64,000 nucleotides of DNA from Alcanivoracaceae bacterium (lineage in GTDB: Bacteria; Pseudomonadota; Gammaproteobacteria; Pseudomonadales; Alcanivoracaceae), in contig JARGPU010000005.1 in assembly GCA_029210325.1 (NCBI GenBank), positions 1 to 64,000 on the forward strand, written 5' to 3'. Position 1 is the stretch's first letter; every line of letters starts with the position of its first letter. A program made the translations under genes and the position numbers. The notes beneath the pieces were generated by a model, which worked only from the letters and a program-made list of their open reading frames with translations, did not search any database and was not told where the DNA came from. Of this stretch, positions 8,331 through 16,350 are shown piece by piece.

Positions 8331-9419
8331 ATGAAACAGGGTGGATGGATTCGGTGCTACGGGTGTTTGAGTGCGGTTTTGGTGGTTCTGGTTGGTTGCA
8401 GCCCCGAGCCCGAGGCGCCGCTGGCGCGCCCGGTAAAACTTGCGTATGCGGATCTCACTGGCACCGCTGGTCTGGTGCAGTATGTCGGTACCGTGTGGGC
8501 AAAGTCTGAGTCGACCCCGGGTTTTCGAGTCGCCGGCAAGGTCAGGCAGCGCCTTGTCGACCCCGGGGCCCGTGTCGACAAGGGTCAGGTACTGATGCGG
8601 TTGGATCAGGCCGATCTGGTTCTGGCTCTTAACTCTGCCCGTGCCAACCGCGACAGAGCTGAGGCCGAGTGGCGGCTGGCCGAGGTAGAGCTGGAGCGAT
8701 TTCGTGATCTGCGCGACAAGCGGTTTGTATCGGAAACCGAGTTCGATCGGGCATTACTGGCGGAAAGGCGGGCACACGCCCTGTTTGAGCAGGCCGACTC
8801 GGAACTGTCCCTGGCGCGTAACCGACTCGCCTACACAGAGCTGGTGGCAACGGGCGACGGAACGGTAACGGAAGTTTTTGTCGATGTCGGAGATGTGGTG
8901 GAGGCCGGGGCCCCGGTGGCCCGTATTGCGCTTGATGGTGCCCGTGATTTCGTCGTCGATGTGCCGGAAAGCCAGCGCAACTGGGTGAGCGCCTCGCCCG
9001 CCTCGATTACCCTCTGGGCCCTTGGCGAACGCCGTTTCAATGCCAGCCTGCGGGAGTTGGGTGCTGCGGCCGATCCGGTTACCCGCACCTACCGTGCACG
9101 TTTCAGTATTGAGGCAGATGACGCAGCCATCGAAATCGGGCAAACCGGCGTGTTGCGCCTGACATTGCCGGAACGTGGCATGGCAGTGGCGGTGCCTTCG
9201 GCAGCGCTCATTCCCCGGGACGAAGGGCACGGGGTCTGGGTCTATGATCCGGAGGAGGGCGTGATGCGCAGCCGGGGAGTAGAGATCGTTGGCGTGCAGA
9301 ACAATGATGTGCTTGTCACCGGGTTGGCACCCGGTGAGCAGTACGCGGTCGCCGGTGTGCATGTTATCAGTGAAGGGCAACCGGCTCGGCCTATGGCGCT
9401 GACATCGACCGGACAATGA
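8331..9419 (+). CDS. RND efflux periplasmic adaptor (membrane fusion) lipoprotein
   Basis: A 362-residue HlyD/AcrA-type adaptor. The lipobox LVGC puts the lipidated Cys at residue 23, anchoring the protein in the inner membrane facing the periplasm. The split lipoyl halves are seen around VAGKVRQRLVDPGARVDKGQ and ATGDGTVTEVFVDVGDVVEAG, flanking an alpha-hairpin rich in Arg/Glu/Leu, then beta-barrel and membrane-proximal domains. It bridges the RND pump to an outer-membrane TolC-like channel, which is not encoded here. Its stop overlaps the pump gene start by 4 bases, so translation is coupled. Confidence 0.92.
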   Translation: MKQGGWIRCYGCLSAVLVVLVGCSPEPEAPLARPVKLAYADLTGTAGLVQYVGTVWAKSESTPGFRVAGKVRQRLVDPGARVDKGQVLMRLDQADLVLALNSARANRDRAEAEWRLAEVELERFRDLRDKRFVSETEFDRALLAERRAHALFEQADSELSLARNRLAYTELVATGDGTVTEVFVDVGDVVEAGAPVARIALDGARDFVVDVPESQRNWVSASPASITLWALGERRFNASLRELGAAADPVTRTYRARFSIEADDAAIEIGQTGVLRLTLPERGMAVAVPSAALIPRDEGHGVWVYDPEEGVMRSRGVEIVGVQNNDVLVTGLAPGEQYAVAGVHVISEGQPARPMALTSTGQ

Positions 9420-12400
9420 CAATGTTGCTGAATCCGTCCCGCCTCGCTATCCGTCATGGGCACCTGACACTGTATTTTCTTGTCCTGCTGTTGCTTGGCG
9501 GTTTTTTTGCCTTGAGCTCACTCGGGCAAGATGAGGACCCGCCATTTAATTACCGGATGATGGTGATTCGTGCTTTCTGGCCCGGTGCCACCGCCGAGCA
9601 GATGGTCGATCAGGTTGGCGACCTGCTTGAACAGACGCTTCAGGATGTCCCCTACGCGGATGAAATTCGCAGCTACGCCAAGCCGGGCGAGATCAGTCTT
9701 ATCTTCCAGATCAAGGAATCTTCACCACCACAACAGATTCAGCACATCTGGTATCTAACCCGCAAAAAAATTGGAGATGTTTGGGGGCAGATGCCGGCCG
9801 GTGTTGAAGGGCCTTTCATCAATGATGAGTTTGGAGATGTTTTCGGCCTGATTTATGCCCTTCAGGGCGACGGATTTGACTGGCAGGAGCTGGAAGACAC
9901 AGCAGATGATATTCGCAAGAGTCTTATGGTGTTGCCGGATGTCAGCAAGATCGAATTATTCGGCAAGCAGCGGCGATATGTGTATATCGAGATATCGCAG
10001 AGTCGGCTGGCAACACTGGGCATCAGCGTGCCGGAACTGGCAGCCCAACTTGGACAACAAAACGAAGTGACACCGGCCGGGATCCTGCAGGGCGAGAGGG
10101 ATCAGGTTCACCTGCGCGTCTCAGGTCGAATCAACAGGCTGGATGATCTGCGGTCGATGCCGGTCCATGCTGGCGGGCGCAGCGTCAAGCTGGAGGACAT
10201 TGGTCGGGTGTTCGTCGGCTTCAGCGATCCTCCTGATCCGATGGTGCGGGTCAATGGAAAGCCGGTGGTCGCCATTGGTATTTCGATGCGAAAAGGCGGA
10301 GACATTATTGATCTCGGTGAGCAGTTGCAGGCTGAGCTTGACCTCATCCGAGCCAGCTTGCCGCTCGGCATGGAGCTGGTGCGGGTACAGAATCAGCCGG
10401 AGATAGTTGCGGATTCTGTCGGCGAGTTTATCCAGGCACTGATTGAGGCCCTGGTGATTGTGCTGTTGGTAACATTCGTCACACTTGGCTTCCAGGGAAG
10501 TTTTCGGCATCTGGACTGGCGCCCCGGGGTGGTCGTGGCACTGGCAATTCCGGCAGTGCTGGCTGGCACTTTTTTGCTCATGTATGTTGCCGATATCGAC
10601 TTGCACAAGATTTCGCTTGGTGCGCTGATCATTTCTCTTGGCCTGTTGGTTGATGATGCCATCATCATCATTGAAATGACGGTGCGTAAGCTTGAGGAAG
10701 GCATGGATCGGCACAGTGCCGCCACTTTCGCTTATGCCGAAACCGCCATGCCGATGCTTACAGGCACCTTGATTACTGCAGTAGGCTTCCTGCCTATCGG
10801 CCTCGCTAACTCATCTGTTGGCGAATATACCTTTGCCATTTTTGCCGTAACCGCATCGACTCTGCTGATTTCCTGGTGTATGGCAGTGTATTTTGTACCC
10901 TATATTGCTTACCACCTGTTGCAGGAACGGGGCTCCGGCGGTCAGCTCGCCGCTGAGCACGATGTGTATGACACGCCGTTCTATCGACGTCTCAAGGCTT
11001 TTATCGAGCTGTGTGTTGAGCGTAAATGGCAGACCCTTGCGGCAACCGGCGGCGCTATTGTTATTGGTCTTCTTGGTCTCATGTTAGTCGAGAAGCAGTT
11101 CTTTCCAGAGTCCAGCCGCCCGGAGATTCTGGTTGACCTGTGGCTGCCGGAGGGCAGCAGCATGAACTATATGCGTGAAACCACCGAGCAGGTCGAGGAG
11201 GCATTGCTCCTGCTGACGGATACCGGGCAGGTGAGCAGCTTTATCGGATCGGGTGCGCCGCGCTTCTATTTGCCTATGGACGTATTGTTTCCGCAAGCGA
11301 ATCTCAGTCAGCTGATTGTCGAGGCGAAAGACGTCGGTCAGCGTAACGCACTGTTGGCAGAGATGCAGATATTGTTTGCCGAACAATTCCCGGATGTGCG
11401 TACTCGAGCGCGACTGCTGCCCAATGGCCCGCCTGTGCCCTATCCAGTGCAGTTTCGCATTATGGGGCCAGAGCCGGAGCAAGTACGTTACTGGGCTGAT
11501 CAGGTCAGGGAGCAAATGGCTGCGGATTCTGATGTCCAGGGCCTCAACGACAACTGGAACGAACCGATCAAGATTCTGGATCTCCGACTTGACCAGGCAC
11601 GAGCCCGTCAGCTGGGTGCTTCCACGGCATCAGTGGCCAACTCGGGCCAGGCGCTGTTGTCGGGAATCGTCATCGGCTCGTTTCTTGACGGAGAGGATAA
11701 TGTGCCGATCGTATTGCGCCAGCCGGTTGAGGAAAGAAACAGCCTGACGGCGATTGCGCAAGGGTATTTGCCGCTGGAAGGCGGTAGTTCGGTACCCATA
11801 TCTCATCTGGTGCATTCATCTCTCGGTTGGGAGCCAGGGGTATTGTGGCGCCACAATCGCCACTATGCGATTACCGTGCAAAGCGATGTATCCGGGGGCA
11901 TACAAGGAGACACGGTGGCGCGGAGGCTGGATCGTCAGCTCGATGCAATTCGTCAGAACATGCCGCACGGTTATTTTATTGAAATTGCCGGTACCGTTGA
12001 GCAATCACAAAAAGGCCAAGACTCGATTAACGCGTGGCTGCCGCTAATGGCGGCATTGATCTTCACCTTGCTGATGCTTCAGCTGAGGAGCGTGAAGCTG
12101 TCCCTGATGATGGTTATTACCGGACCGCTGGGATTGATTGGTGCGGCCTGGACACTCATCTTGCTTAGCGAGCCGCTGGGTTTCGTTGCGTTTCTCGGAG
12201 TGATCGCTATGAGCGGTATGATTATTCGCAACTCGGTTATTCTGGTTGATCAGGTTGAAAAGGACATCCAGCGCGGTATGAGCGGATTTGATGCGGTGGT
12301 GGCAGCAGCGGTTCGGCGTGCGCGGCCGATTTTCCTGACCACCATTACGGCGGTTCTTGCGATGATCCCTCTGACAACGACATCCTTCTGGGGCCCGATG

Positions 12401-12508
12401 GCGGTCGCTATCATGGGTGGATTGATTGTTGCGACCGCGTTGACATTATTCTCATTGCCAGCCCTGTACGCGGCTGTTTACAAGCTTCACCGGAGCCAAG
12501 GATATTGA
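9416..12508 (+). CDS. RND efflux transporter (AcrB-type permease)
   Basis: A 1030-residue proton-driven exporter with the 12-helix AcrB plan. Helix 1 starts at about residue 14, a large periplasmic loop follows (GQDEDPPFNYRMMVIRAFWP), then helices 2-6. The two acidic proton-relay residues lie in GLLVDDAIIIIEM at about residues 412-413. A second periplasmic loop and helices 7-12 follow (IIRNSVILVDQVE is the equivalent of the TM10 region). It belongs to the branch that typically pairs with a lipoprotein adaptor and lacks a dedicated outer-membrane factor. Substrates could be solvents, fatty acids or toxic intermediates of the neighbouring pathway; this is inference. It is convergent with the integrase gene. 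Confidence 0.94.
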   Translation: MTMLLNPSRLAIRHGHLTLYFLVLLLLGGFFALSSLGQDEDPPFNYRMMVIRAFWPGATAEQMVDQVGDLLEQTLQDVPYADEIRSYAKPGEISLIFQIKESSPPQQIQHIWYLTRKKIGDVWGQMPAGVEGPFINDEFGDVFGLIYALQGDGFDWQELEDTADDIRKSLMVLPDVSKIELFGKQRRYVYIEISQSRLATLGISVPELAAQLGQQNEVTPAGILQGERDQVHLRVSGRINRLDDLRSMPVHAGGRSVKLEDIGRVFVGFSDPPDPMVRVNGKPVVAIGISMRKGGDIIDLGEQLQAELDLIRASLPLGMELVRVQNQPEIVADSVGEFIQALIEALVIVLLVTFVTLGFQGSFRHLDWRPGVVVALAIPAVLAGTFLLMYVADIDLHKISLGALIISLGLLVDDAIIIIEMTVRKLEEGMDRHSAATFAYAETAMPMLTGTLITAVGFLPIGLANSSVGEYTFAIFAVTASTLLISWCMAVYFVPYIAYHLLQERGSGGQLAAEHDVYDTPFYRRLKAFIELCVERKWQTLAATGGAIVIGLLGLMLVEKQFFPESSRPEILVDLWLPEGSSMNYMRETTEQVEEALLLLTDTGQVSSFIGSGAPRFYLPMDVLFPQANLSQLIVEAKDVGQRNALLAEMQILFAEQFPDVRTRARLLPNGPPVPYPVQFRIMGPEPEQVRYWADQVREQMAADSDVQGLNDNWNEPIKILDLRLDQARARQLGASTASVANSGQALLSGIVIGSFLDGEDNVPIVLRQPVEERNSLTAIAQGYLPLEGGSSVPISHLVHSSLGWEPGVLWRHNRHYAITVQSDVSGGIQGDTVARRLDRQLDAIRQNMPHGYFIEIAGTVEQSQKGQDSINAWLPLMAALIFTLLMLQLRSVKLSLMMVITGPLGLIGAAWTLILLSEPLGFVAFLGVIAMSGMIIRNSVILVDQVEKDIQRGMSGFDAVVAAAVRRARPIFLTTITAVLAMIPLTTTSFWGPMAVAIMGGLIVATALTLFSLPALYAAVYKLHRSQGY

Positions 12509-12582
12509 ATAAGTCGGTTGATGATCTTGGTGGGCGTTCGGTTGTGGAAATACCGTGACCACATATCCATATTATGGACAGG

Positions 12583-14016
12583 TTAAATTTTTCCTCTGCC
12601 ATTGCCCCATGCCTTGAGCTCGTTTGGGTAGTCCTGTGGTGCGTCCGCGATATTGCTGCTGTCCTTGCCTGCCCCGGGTAGATAACTTAACTGCGCCGGC
12701 TTTCCGGCCATGAGATCCCGTAGCTTCTCCAGCGCCAGGCGTTTTTCCTCTAGGTAGTCATGCCGATCATAATGGCGTGTCTGGACGCCGCCGAGGCCGT
12801 GGCTTTGCAGGTGTCCCCTGACGTCCGACGTGACGCCGGCGGCGGCAAGCCGGGTTTCCACGGTCCGCCGTAATACCCCGAACGAAAAGCTCTTCTGCAC
12901 TTCGCCGGCCTCGATCATGGCGCTGGCGATCTTCTTCAGGTGCGGCGTAGTGGCGGAGTTGTCACAGGCGCTGTGTCCACCATTCAGGGTAATCAGGTAG
13001 GGCCCGATCCGGTGGGGCGCAATCTCGTTCATCGCAGTTACGGCTTCCGGTAACAGTGGCAATACATGGCGTCGGGCCTTCTCCCGACGGCCTTTCGGAT
13101 CCAGAAGGGTCAAGCAGCCATCGTGGATATCTTCTGTAGTGGCCCGCGCGAGCTGCTCAAAACGCTGGGCACCGGTCAACATGTAGAAACGAATGATGGC
13201 GGCGCCATGGGAGTCGGTGGCAGTTAACCGCCTCCAGAAGCAGCGCAGCTCGTCGAGGGACAGCACCTGATCTCGTGTCGTTCGGGAGCCCTGAATTACA
13301 GCAAGATCCCGGGCCGGGTTAGTGGTGATGTGAAGCTCGCGCAGGCTTTCTGGCGCCCGGGCATTCAGCGGAGCGTTACAGGCCGCAGCATAGGCAGCGC
13401 GGATGTAGGATCGGACCTTGTTGGCATGTCCCAGCAGGCCGTTATCGACCATCAGCCGCAGGATTCGTGTCAGGTCGGTAGGCGCCAGATCCGCTGCTGG
13501 GGCATTCCACAGTTCGGGGAAGGGCTCCTTGATATGCCGGCGGATGGCAGGGACGGCCTGCTTGAATGACGGCTTGCCCTGAGAATGCAGATGCTCGCAG
13601 TAGGCATCCATGAGCTTGCCCAGAGTAGCAGTACGGCGCGCCATTGCCATACGCTCCTTCTCCAGCTCTGCTTCCCGGGCTTCCTCGACTTTGCGCTGCT
13701 CGTAAGCGAGCGTTTCGCGCAGGTTCTTGTCACCCAGCATGTGGCGTCGGGCGAGTGCCTTGGCTTCGGCGCGGGCCTCCGCCAGGGTCACCGGCTGACC
13801 TTGCTCGTTATAGCGGGGCAGGGTGATACGCTGCTGCTTGCCAGAGGCGTCCGTGTAGCGATAGTAATAAACGCATCGTTCGCCAGTCAGTTTGCGAACC
13901 TGGAAGGTGCCTTCGCCTTTTGGCCAGTTTTCGGTCAGCCAGCTATCCGCTGAGGCTGATCGGATCTTTGCGACGGTGATGATTCCCGCGGTGGTTCTGG
14001 TCGATGATCTGGACAT
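12583..14016 (-). CDS. Tyrosine recombinase/phage-type integrase of the island
   Basis: A 477-residue site-specific recombinase. An N-terminal arm-binding region (to about 95) precedes a core-binding domain (LGKLMDAYCEHLHSQGK onward) and the catalytic domain. Catalytic residues seen are Arg in LTGAQRFEQLARA, Lys/His in RRHVLPLLPE, Arg in VLRRTVETRLAAAGV, His in LQSHGLGG and the Tyr nucleophile in ARHYDRHDY-like TRHYDRHDY. In the HxxR box the first His is Gly (GVLRR), a deviation shared by P4-like integrases that have other residues there. The gene lies between the cargo and the tRNA-Leu fragment and reads away from it. It should cut at the att site at 14251-14305. Confidence 0.93.
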   Translation of the reverse strand: MSRSSTRTTAGIITVAKIRSASADSWLTENWPKGEGTFQVRKLTGERCVYYYRYTDASGKQQRITLPRYNEQGQPVTLAEARAEAKALARRHMLGDKNLRETLAYEQRKVEEAREAELEKERMAMARRTATLGKLMDAYCEHLHSQGKPSFKQAVPAIRRHIKEPFPELWNAPAADLAPTDLTRILRLMVDNGLLGHANKVRSYIRAAYAAACNAPLNARAPESLRELHITTNPARDLAVIQGSRTTRDQVLSLDELRCFWRRLTATDSHGAAIIRFYMLTGAQRFEQLARATTEDIHDGCLTLLDPKGRREKARRHVLPLLPEAVTAMNEIAPHRIGPYLITLNGGHSACDNSATTPHLKKIASAMIEAGEVQKSFSFGVLRRTVETRLAAAGVTSDVRGHLQSHGLGGVQTRHYDRHDYLEEKRLALEKLRDLMAGKPAQLSYLPGAGKDSSNIADAPQDYPNELKAWGNGRGKI

Positions 14017-14080
14017 GCTTTGTTCTCCACGACGTGCTCTGCAGTACGCCGTTTTTTTATGCTCTGCCGCGTGAAAAACC

Positions 14081-14131
14081 GTGCCTAGCTGGTGCCTAGA
14101 TTTTCACGATTTGTGCCTAGATGGTGCCTAG
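14081..14131. repeat. Four phased direct repeats GTGCCTAG upstream of the integrase
   Basis: GTGCCTAG occurs at 14081-14088, 14092-14099, 14113-14120 and 14124-14131. The spacings are 11, 21 and 11 bases, close to one, two and one helical turns, so all four present the same face of the DNA. They form two pairs separated by TTTTCACGATTT. They lie 65-115 bases before the integrase start codon. Such an array is expected for integrase arm-type sites or for an excisionase or autoregulator. Confidence 0.75.
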
Positions 14132-14250
14132 TTGGCGTGAGCAGAAAACATACATTCCGAGATCAGGGGATACAATAACCTATTGATATAGATAGAGATA
14201 TTTTACTGTCGAGAGACGTTAAGAGCCGTTAAGAGAACTCAAAAATCCCC
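14132..14250. other. Non-coding DNA between the integrase repeats and the att site
   Basis: AT-rich stretch without a convincing gene. The only structure is a 9-base direct repeat, CGTTAAGAG, at 14217-14225 and 14227-14235 (10-base period), just before the tRNA fragment. It may be another recombination protein site. With the flanking features it makes up the 413-base gene-free gap 14017-14429. Confidence 0.5.
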
Positions 14251-14305
14251 GCTTAAAATCCCTTGTCCTTCGGGACGTGCCGGTTCAAGTCCGGCCCCGG
14301 CACCA
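14251..14305 (+). other. Partial tRNA-Leu(UAA) 3' end, island attachment site
   Basis: The segment reads as the 3' part of a class II tRNA. It starts in the anticodon loop (TTAAAATCCC, anticodon TAA), then has a long variable arm (GTCC-TTCG-GGAC), a T-arm with GGTTCAAGTCC, and an acceptor strand ending in CCGGCACCA with encoded CCA. The 5' half, D-arm and acceptor partner are absent upstream, so it cannot be a functional tRNA. It is the duplicated half left by integration into a tRNA-Leu gene. Confidence 0.85.
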
Positions 14306-14324
14306 AATAAGGCCAAAACAAGAG

Positions 14325-14365
14325 GGCCTTACCCTATACATATCTATCATGTAAAAGGTAAGGCC
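14325..14365. terminator. Inverted repeat downstream of the att site, possible terminator
   Basis: GGCCTTACC (14325-14333) and GGTAAGGCC (14357-14365) form a perfect 9-base-pair stem with a 23-base loop. There is no T-run right after it on either strand. It lies where the terminator of the original tRNA-Leu gene would be and also downstream of the leftward lipoprotein gene. Confidence 0.35.
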
Positions 14366-14429
14366 TGTTCTGTCACTTTCTAAAAACGCTTTTATCTATC
14401 CTTGCGGATCAGCGTCAAGTTTTCTGCTT

Positions 14430-16100
14430 TTATAGTCCCGACCCGTCATTGCGGAAAAAGCCATTGGTGATTTCTATGGCCGTGCCGCCAGCGGTGTACA
14501 GGGTTCCGCTGAAGGTGCCTTCGTAAACGGCGCCGGCAGAAGTCACGTTAACAGTGCAGCTGCCCGGTGAGTTCTCGCTTGTTCCGCCAGCGTAGGACAT
14601 GCCGACCAGGCGGAATTGGTTTGGGCCTTCACCGCAGGTATAGGTGCCGGTGCTATTATCTGGAATCATTCTGATCTGAAATGTCGGTGTGTCGCCCAGT
14701 GTGAGAAATCCGGCCACCTGGCGATCAAACCCATCCAGTGCAGGTACATCGGTGACGGTGACGTTCTCGCCGTCCACGTCCATGCTGTAACCATATTCAC
14801 CTTCTGCCAAGCCGCCACCTCCCGTAGAGGGGGTCTCATAACGGAAATAACCATCAGTGACGGTGCCAAATTCAGTGTCATTGGCGCCCAACAAGTGGGC
14901 TGCAAAACGACCCTCTACTTCTGTAGTGCTAACCGAGATGATCTCAATAGAGCAGTCATCTGCCAGATAAGGAACGCCGCTCAAAGTTAACGAAACAGAG
15001 GGTAGTTCACCATCTGCACCACAGCTATAGGTTCCCGGGGAGTCGGTCAGGCCGCTGATAGTCCAGCGAGTGATGGGGTCACTGCCATTGTAGGAGGTAA
15101 ACAAACCAACACCGGTAAGCGGTGCATAAATATACAGGGGGCCATCGCCAATAGAGCCGGTAAAGGTATATGTGGTTTCGCCTACGGTTCCGGTTGCGCC
15201 ATTACCATCAGACAGTGCCGCGCCATCGCCGTCGGCTACCAGGGAAGAAACAAGGCCGCTTAAGTCGACGCTGGTTGAAACGATAGTGTATGAGGTGACG
15301 GCGGTTTGCAGGGCGCTGGTGCCAAAGCTGGTGGCCATGGCCGTAAGCTGAGTCTGCAGGTCGGTGACAAAGTTGGCGACGCTGTAAACCAGCCCGACAA
15401 TTGCAACCCCATCTTGCAGGCCGTCAATAGTGCCATCCGATAGATCCTGTGCCAGCTGCTCCGCCATGGTTAGTGCCGGTGCGGCATCTGCGCTGCCCAG
15501 CTGGGCCAGGGCGGCCAAGCGCAATGCGTATTTATCAGCTTCCGTGGTGCCGAAAGATCCTGCAGTGGTTGAGGAGTCAAACAGGGTTGGCGGTAGCAAA
15601 ATCGAGCTCAACTCTGGCGCCAGTGCCAATCGCACAACCTCATTGATCTGATTAATGACCTCATCGGTCAGGACCAGATCGTTGAGCAGAGCTATTTGAT
15701 AGGCGATTTCGGTCAAGGCGGTGACAGTCACTTCCGTGCTGCCAGCAGGCGCGATGGCATGTATTGATTTGCCCGGGCCAAAGGCAATCATGCTGCTGCT
15801 GGCTTCATCGAAGTATTCAGCGTCAGCATCACCTTCAACCACAACGATTAGTGGACCGCTATAATCGCCTGAGTAGCTGATTTCAATTGCGCCATCAGCA
15901 CCGGTGTCCGAGGTTTCCAGAAGCGTAGAGCCGTCTTTCTGAAAGACGTTCACAGTGGCATTAGTGATGATCCCCAGTGATGGCGTTACGGCAATTGCAC
16001 TGTCTGCCGCGGCACCGCCCCCACCTGAAGAGCCTCCGCATCCGCTTAAGGCCGCAGTAGTGGCGATAAGCCCCCCGGCTATCAGATTTCGCAATTGCAT
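14430..16100 (-). CDS. Secreted lipoprotein of unknown function
   Basis: A 556-residue protein with a lipoprotein signal (LSGC, Cys21) followed by a Gly/Ser linker, so it is anchored in the outer or inner membrane. After the linker there is a region like the start of a carboxypeptidase-regulatory beta-sandwich (ATVNVFQKDGSTLLETSDTG). A helical middle follows (VTALTEIAYQIALLNDLVLTD). Two or three repeated beta-rich units come last, each with TYTCG/TYSCG and a later Cys, for example PGTYSCGADGELPSVSL and TGTYTCGEGPNQFRLVG. The units suggest a tandem domain with a disulfide. I do not recognise a named family. It is the first gene outside the island and stands alone. Confidence 0.8.
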   Translation of the reverse strand: MQLRNLIAGGLIATTAALSGCGGSSGGGGAAADSAIAVTPSLGIITNATVNVFQKDGSTLLETSDTGADGAIEISYSGDYSGPLIVVVEGDADAEYFDEASSSMIAFGPGKSIHAIAPAGSTEVTVTALTEIAYQIALLNDLVLTDEVINQINEVVRLALAPELSSILLPPTLFDSSTTAGSFGTTEADKYALRLAALAQLGSADAAPALTMAEQLAQDLSDGTIDGLQDGVAIVGLVYSVANFVTDLQTQLTAMATSFGTSALQTAVTSYTIVSTSVDLSGLVSSLVADGDGAALSDGNGATGTVGETTYTFTGSIGDGPLYIYAPLTGVGLFTSYNGSDPITRWTISGLTDSPGTYSCGADGELPSVSLTLSGVPYLADDCSIEIISVSTTEVEGRFAAHLLGANDTEFGTVTDGYFRYETPSTGGGGLAEGEYGYSMDVDGENVTVTDVPALDGFDRQVAGFLTLGDTPTFQIRMIPDNSTGTYTCGEGPNQFRLVGMSYAGGTSENSPGSCTVNVTSAGAVYEGTFSGTLYTAGGTAIEITNGFFRNDGSGL

Positions 16101-16350
16101 GTTCTGGCCCTCAGAGAAATTTGAGTTTGAATCAATATAGTCAATATATTGGAGCAGGGCATGGCGTATACCCCCCTGTTTATGGGGGCAAGGGAGCCCA
16201 TGGCCCTTTCGGCGGGTCTCTGCCTGCGTCCCGGGTTCAACTGAATTGTGACGTTCCAGTGCTATCTGCTAGTCTAGGTTGATATTCCTAGCCTGCGGCT
16301 CCCCGCCGGAGGCAATAACAACAACCTGTACCAGACTACGGGACTTCGGG

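Larger units (their letters stand above)
1..14305. mobile_element. Right-hand part of a catabolic genomic island ending at a tRNA-Leu att site
   Basis: The block is bounded on the right by an incomplete tRNA-Leu 3' end, with a tyrosine integrase gene just inside it. This is what integration into the 3' half of a tRNA gene leaves at the end away from the intact tRNA. The tRNA fragment points right, so the mobile DNA should lie to its left and the original chromosome to its right. The cargo (GMC dehydrogenase, ferredoxin reductase, monooxygenase operon, TetR regulators, RND pump) is accessory in character. The left end and the intact tRNA-Leu are outside the window, so the extent is inferred, not seen. 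Confidence 0.5.

Noticed and set aside
12566-12578. TCCATA-T-TATGGA dyad between the RND and integrase genes as a terminator
   Set aside because: Short, AT-rich and without a stable GC stem; it may be chance.
14251-14305. Functional tRNA-Leu gene
   Set aside because: Only the anticodon loop to the CCA end is present; D-arm and 5' acceptor strand are missing.
16279-16350. Upstream TTG start for the hybrid kinase
   Set aside because: The extra 24 residues do not look like a membrane anchor, and the ATG at 16351 starts the expected first transmembrane region.
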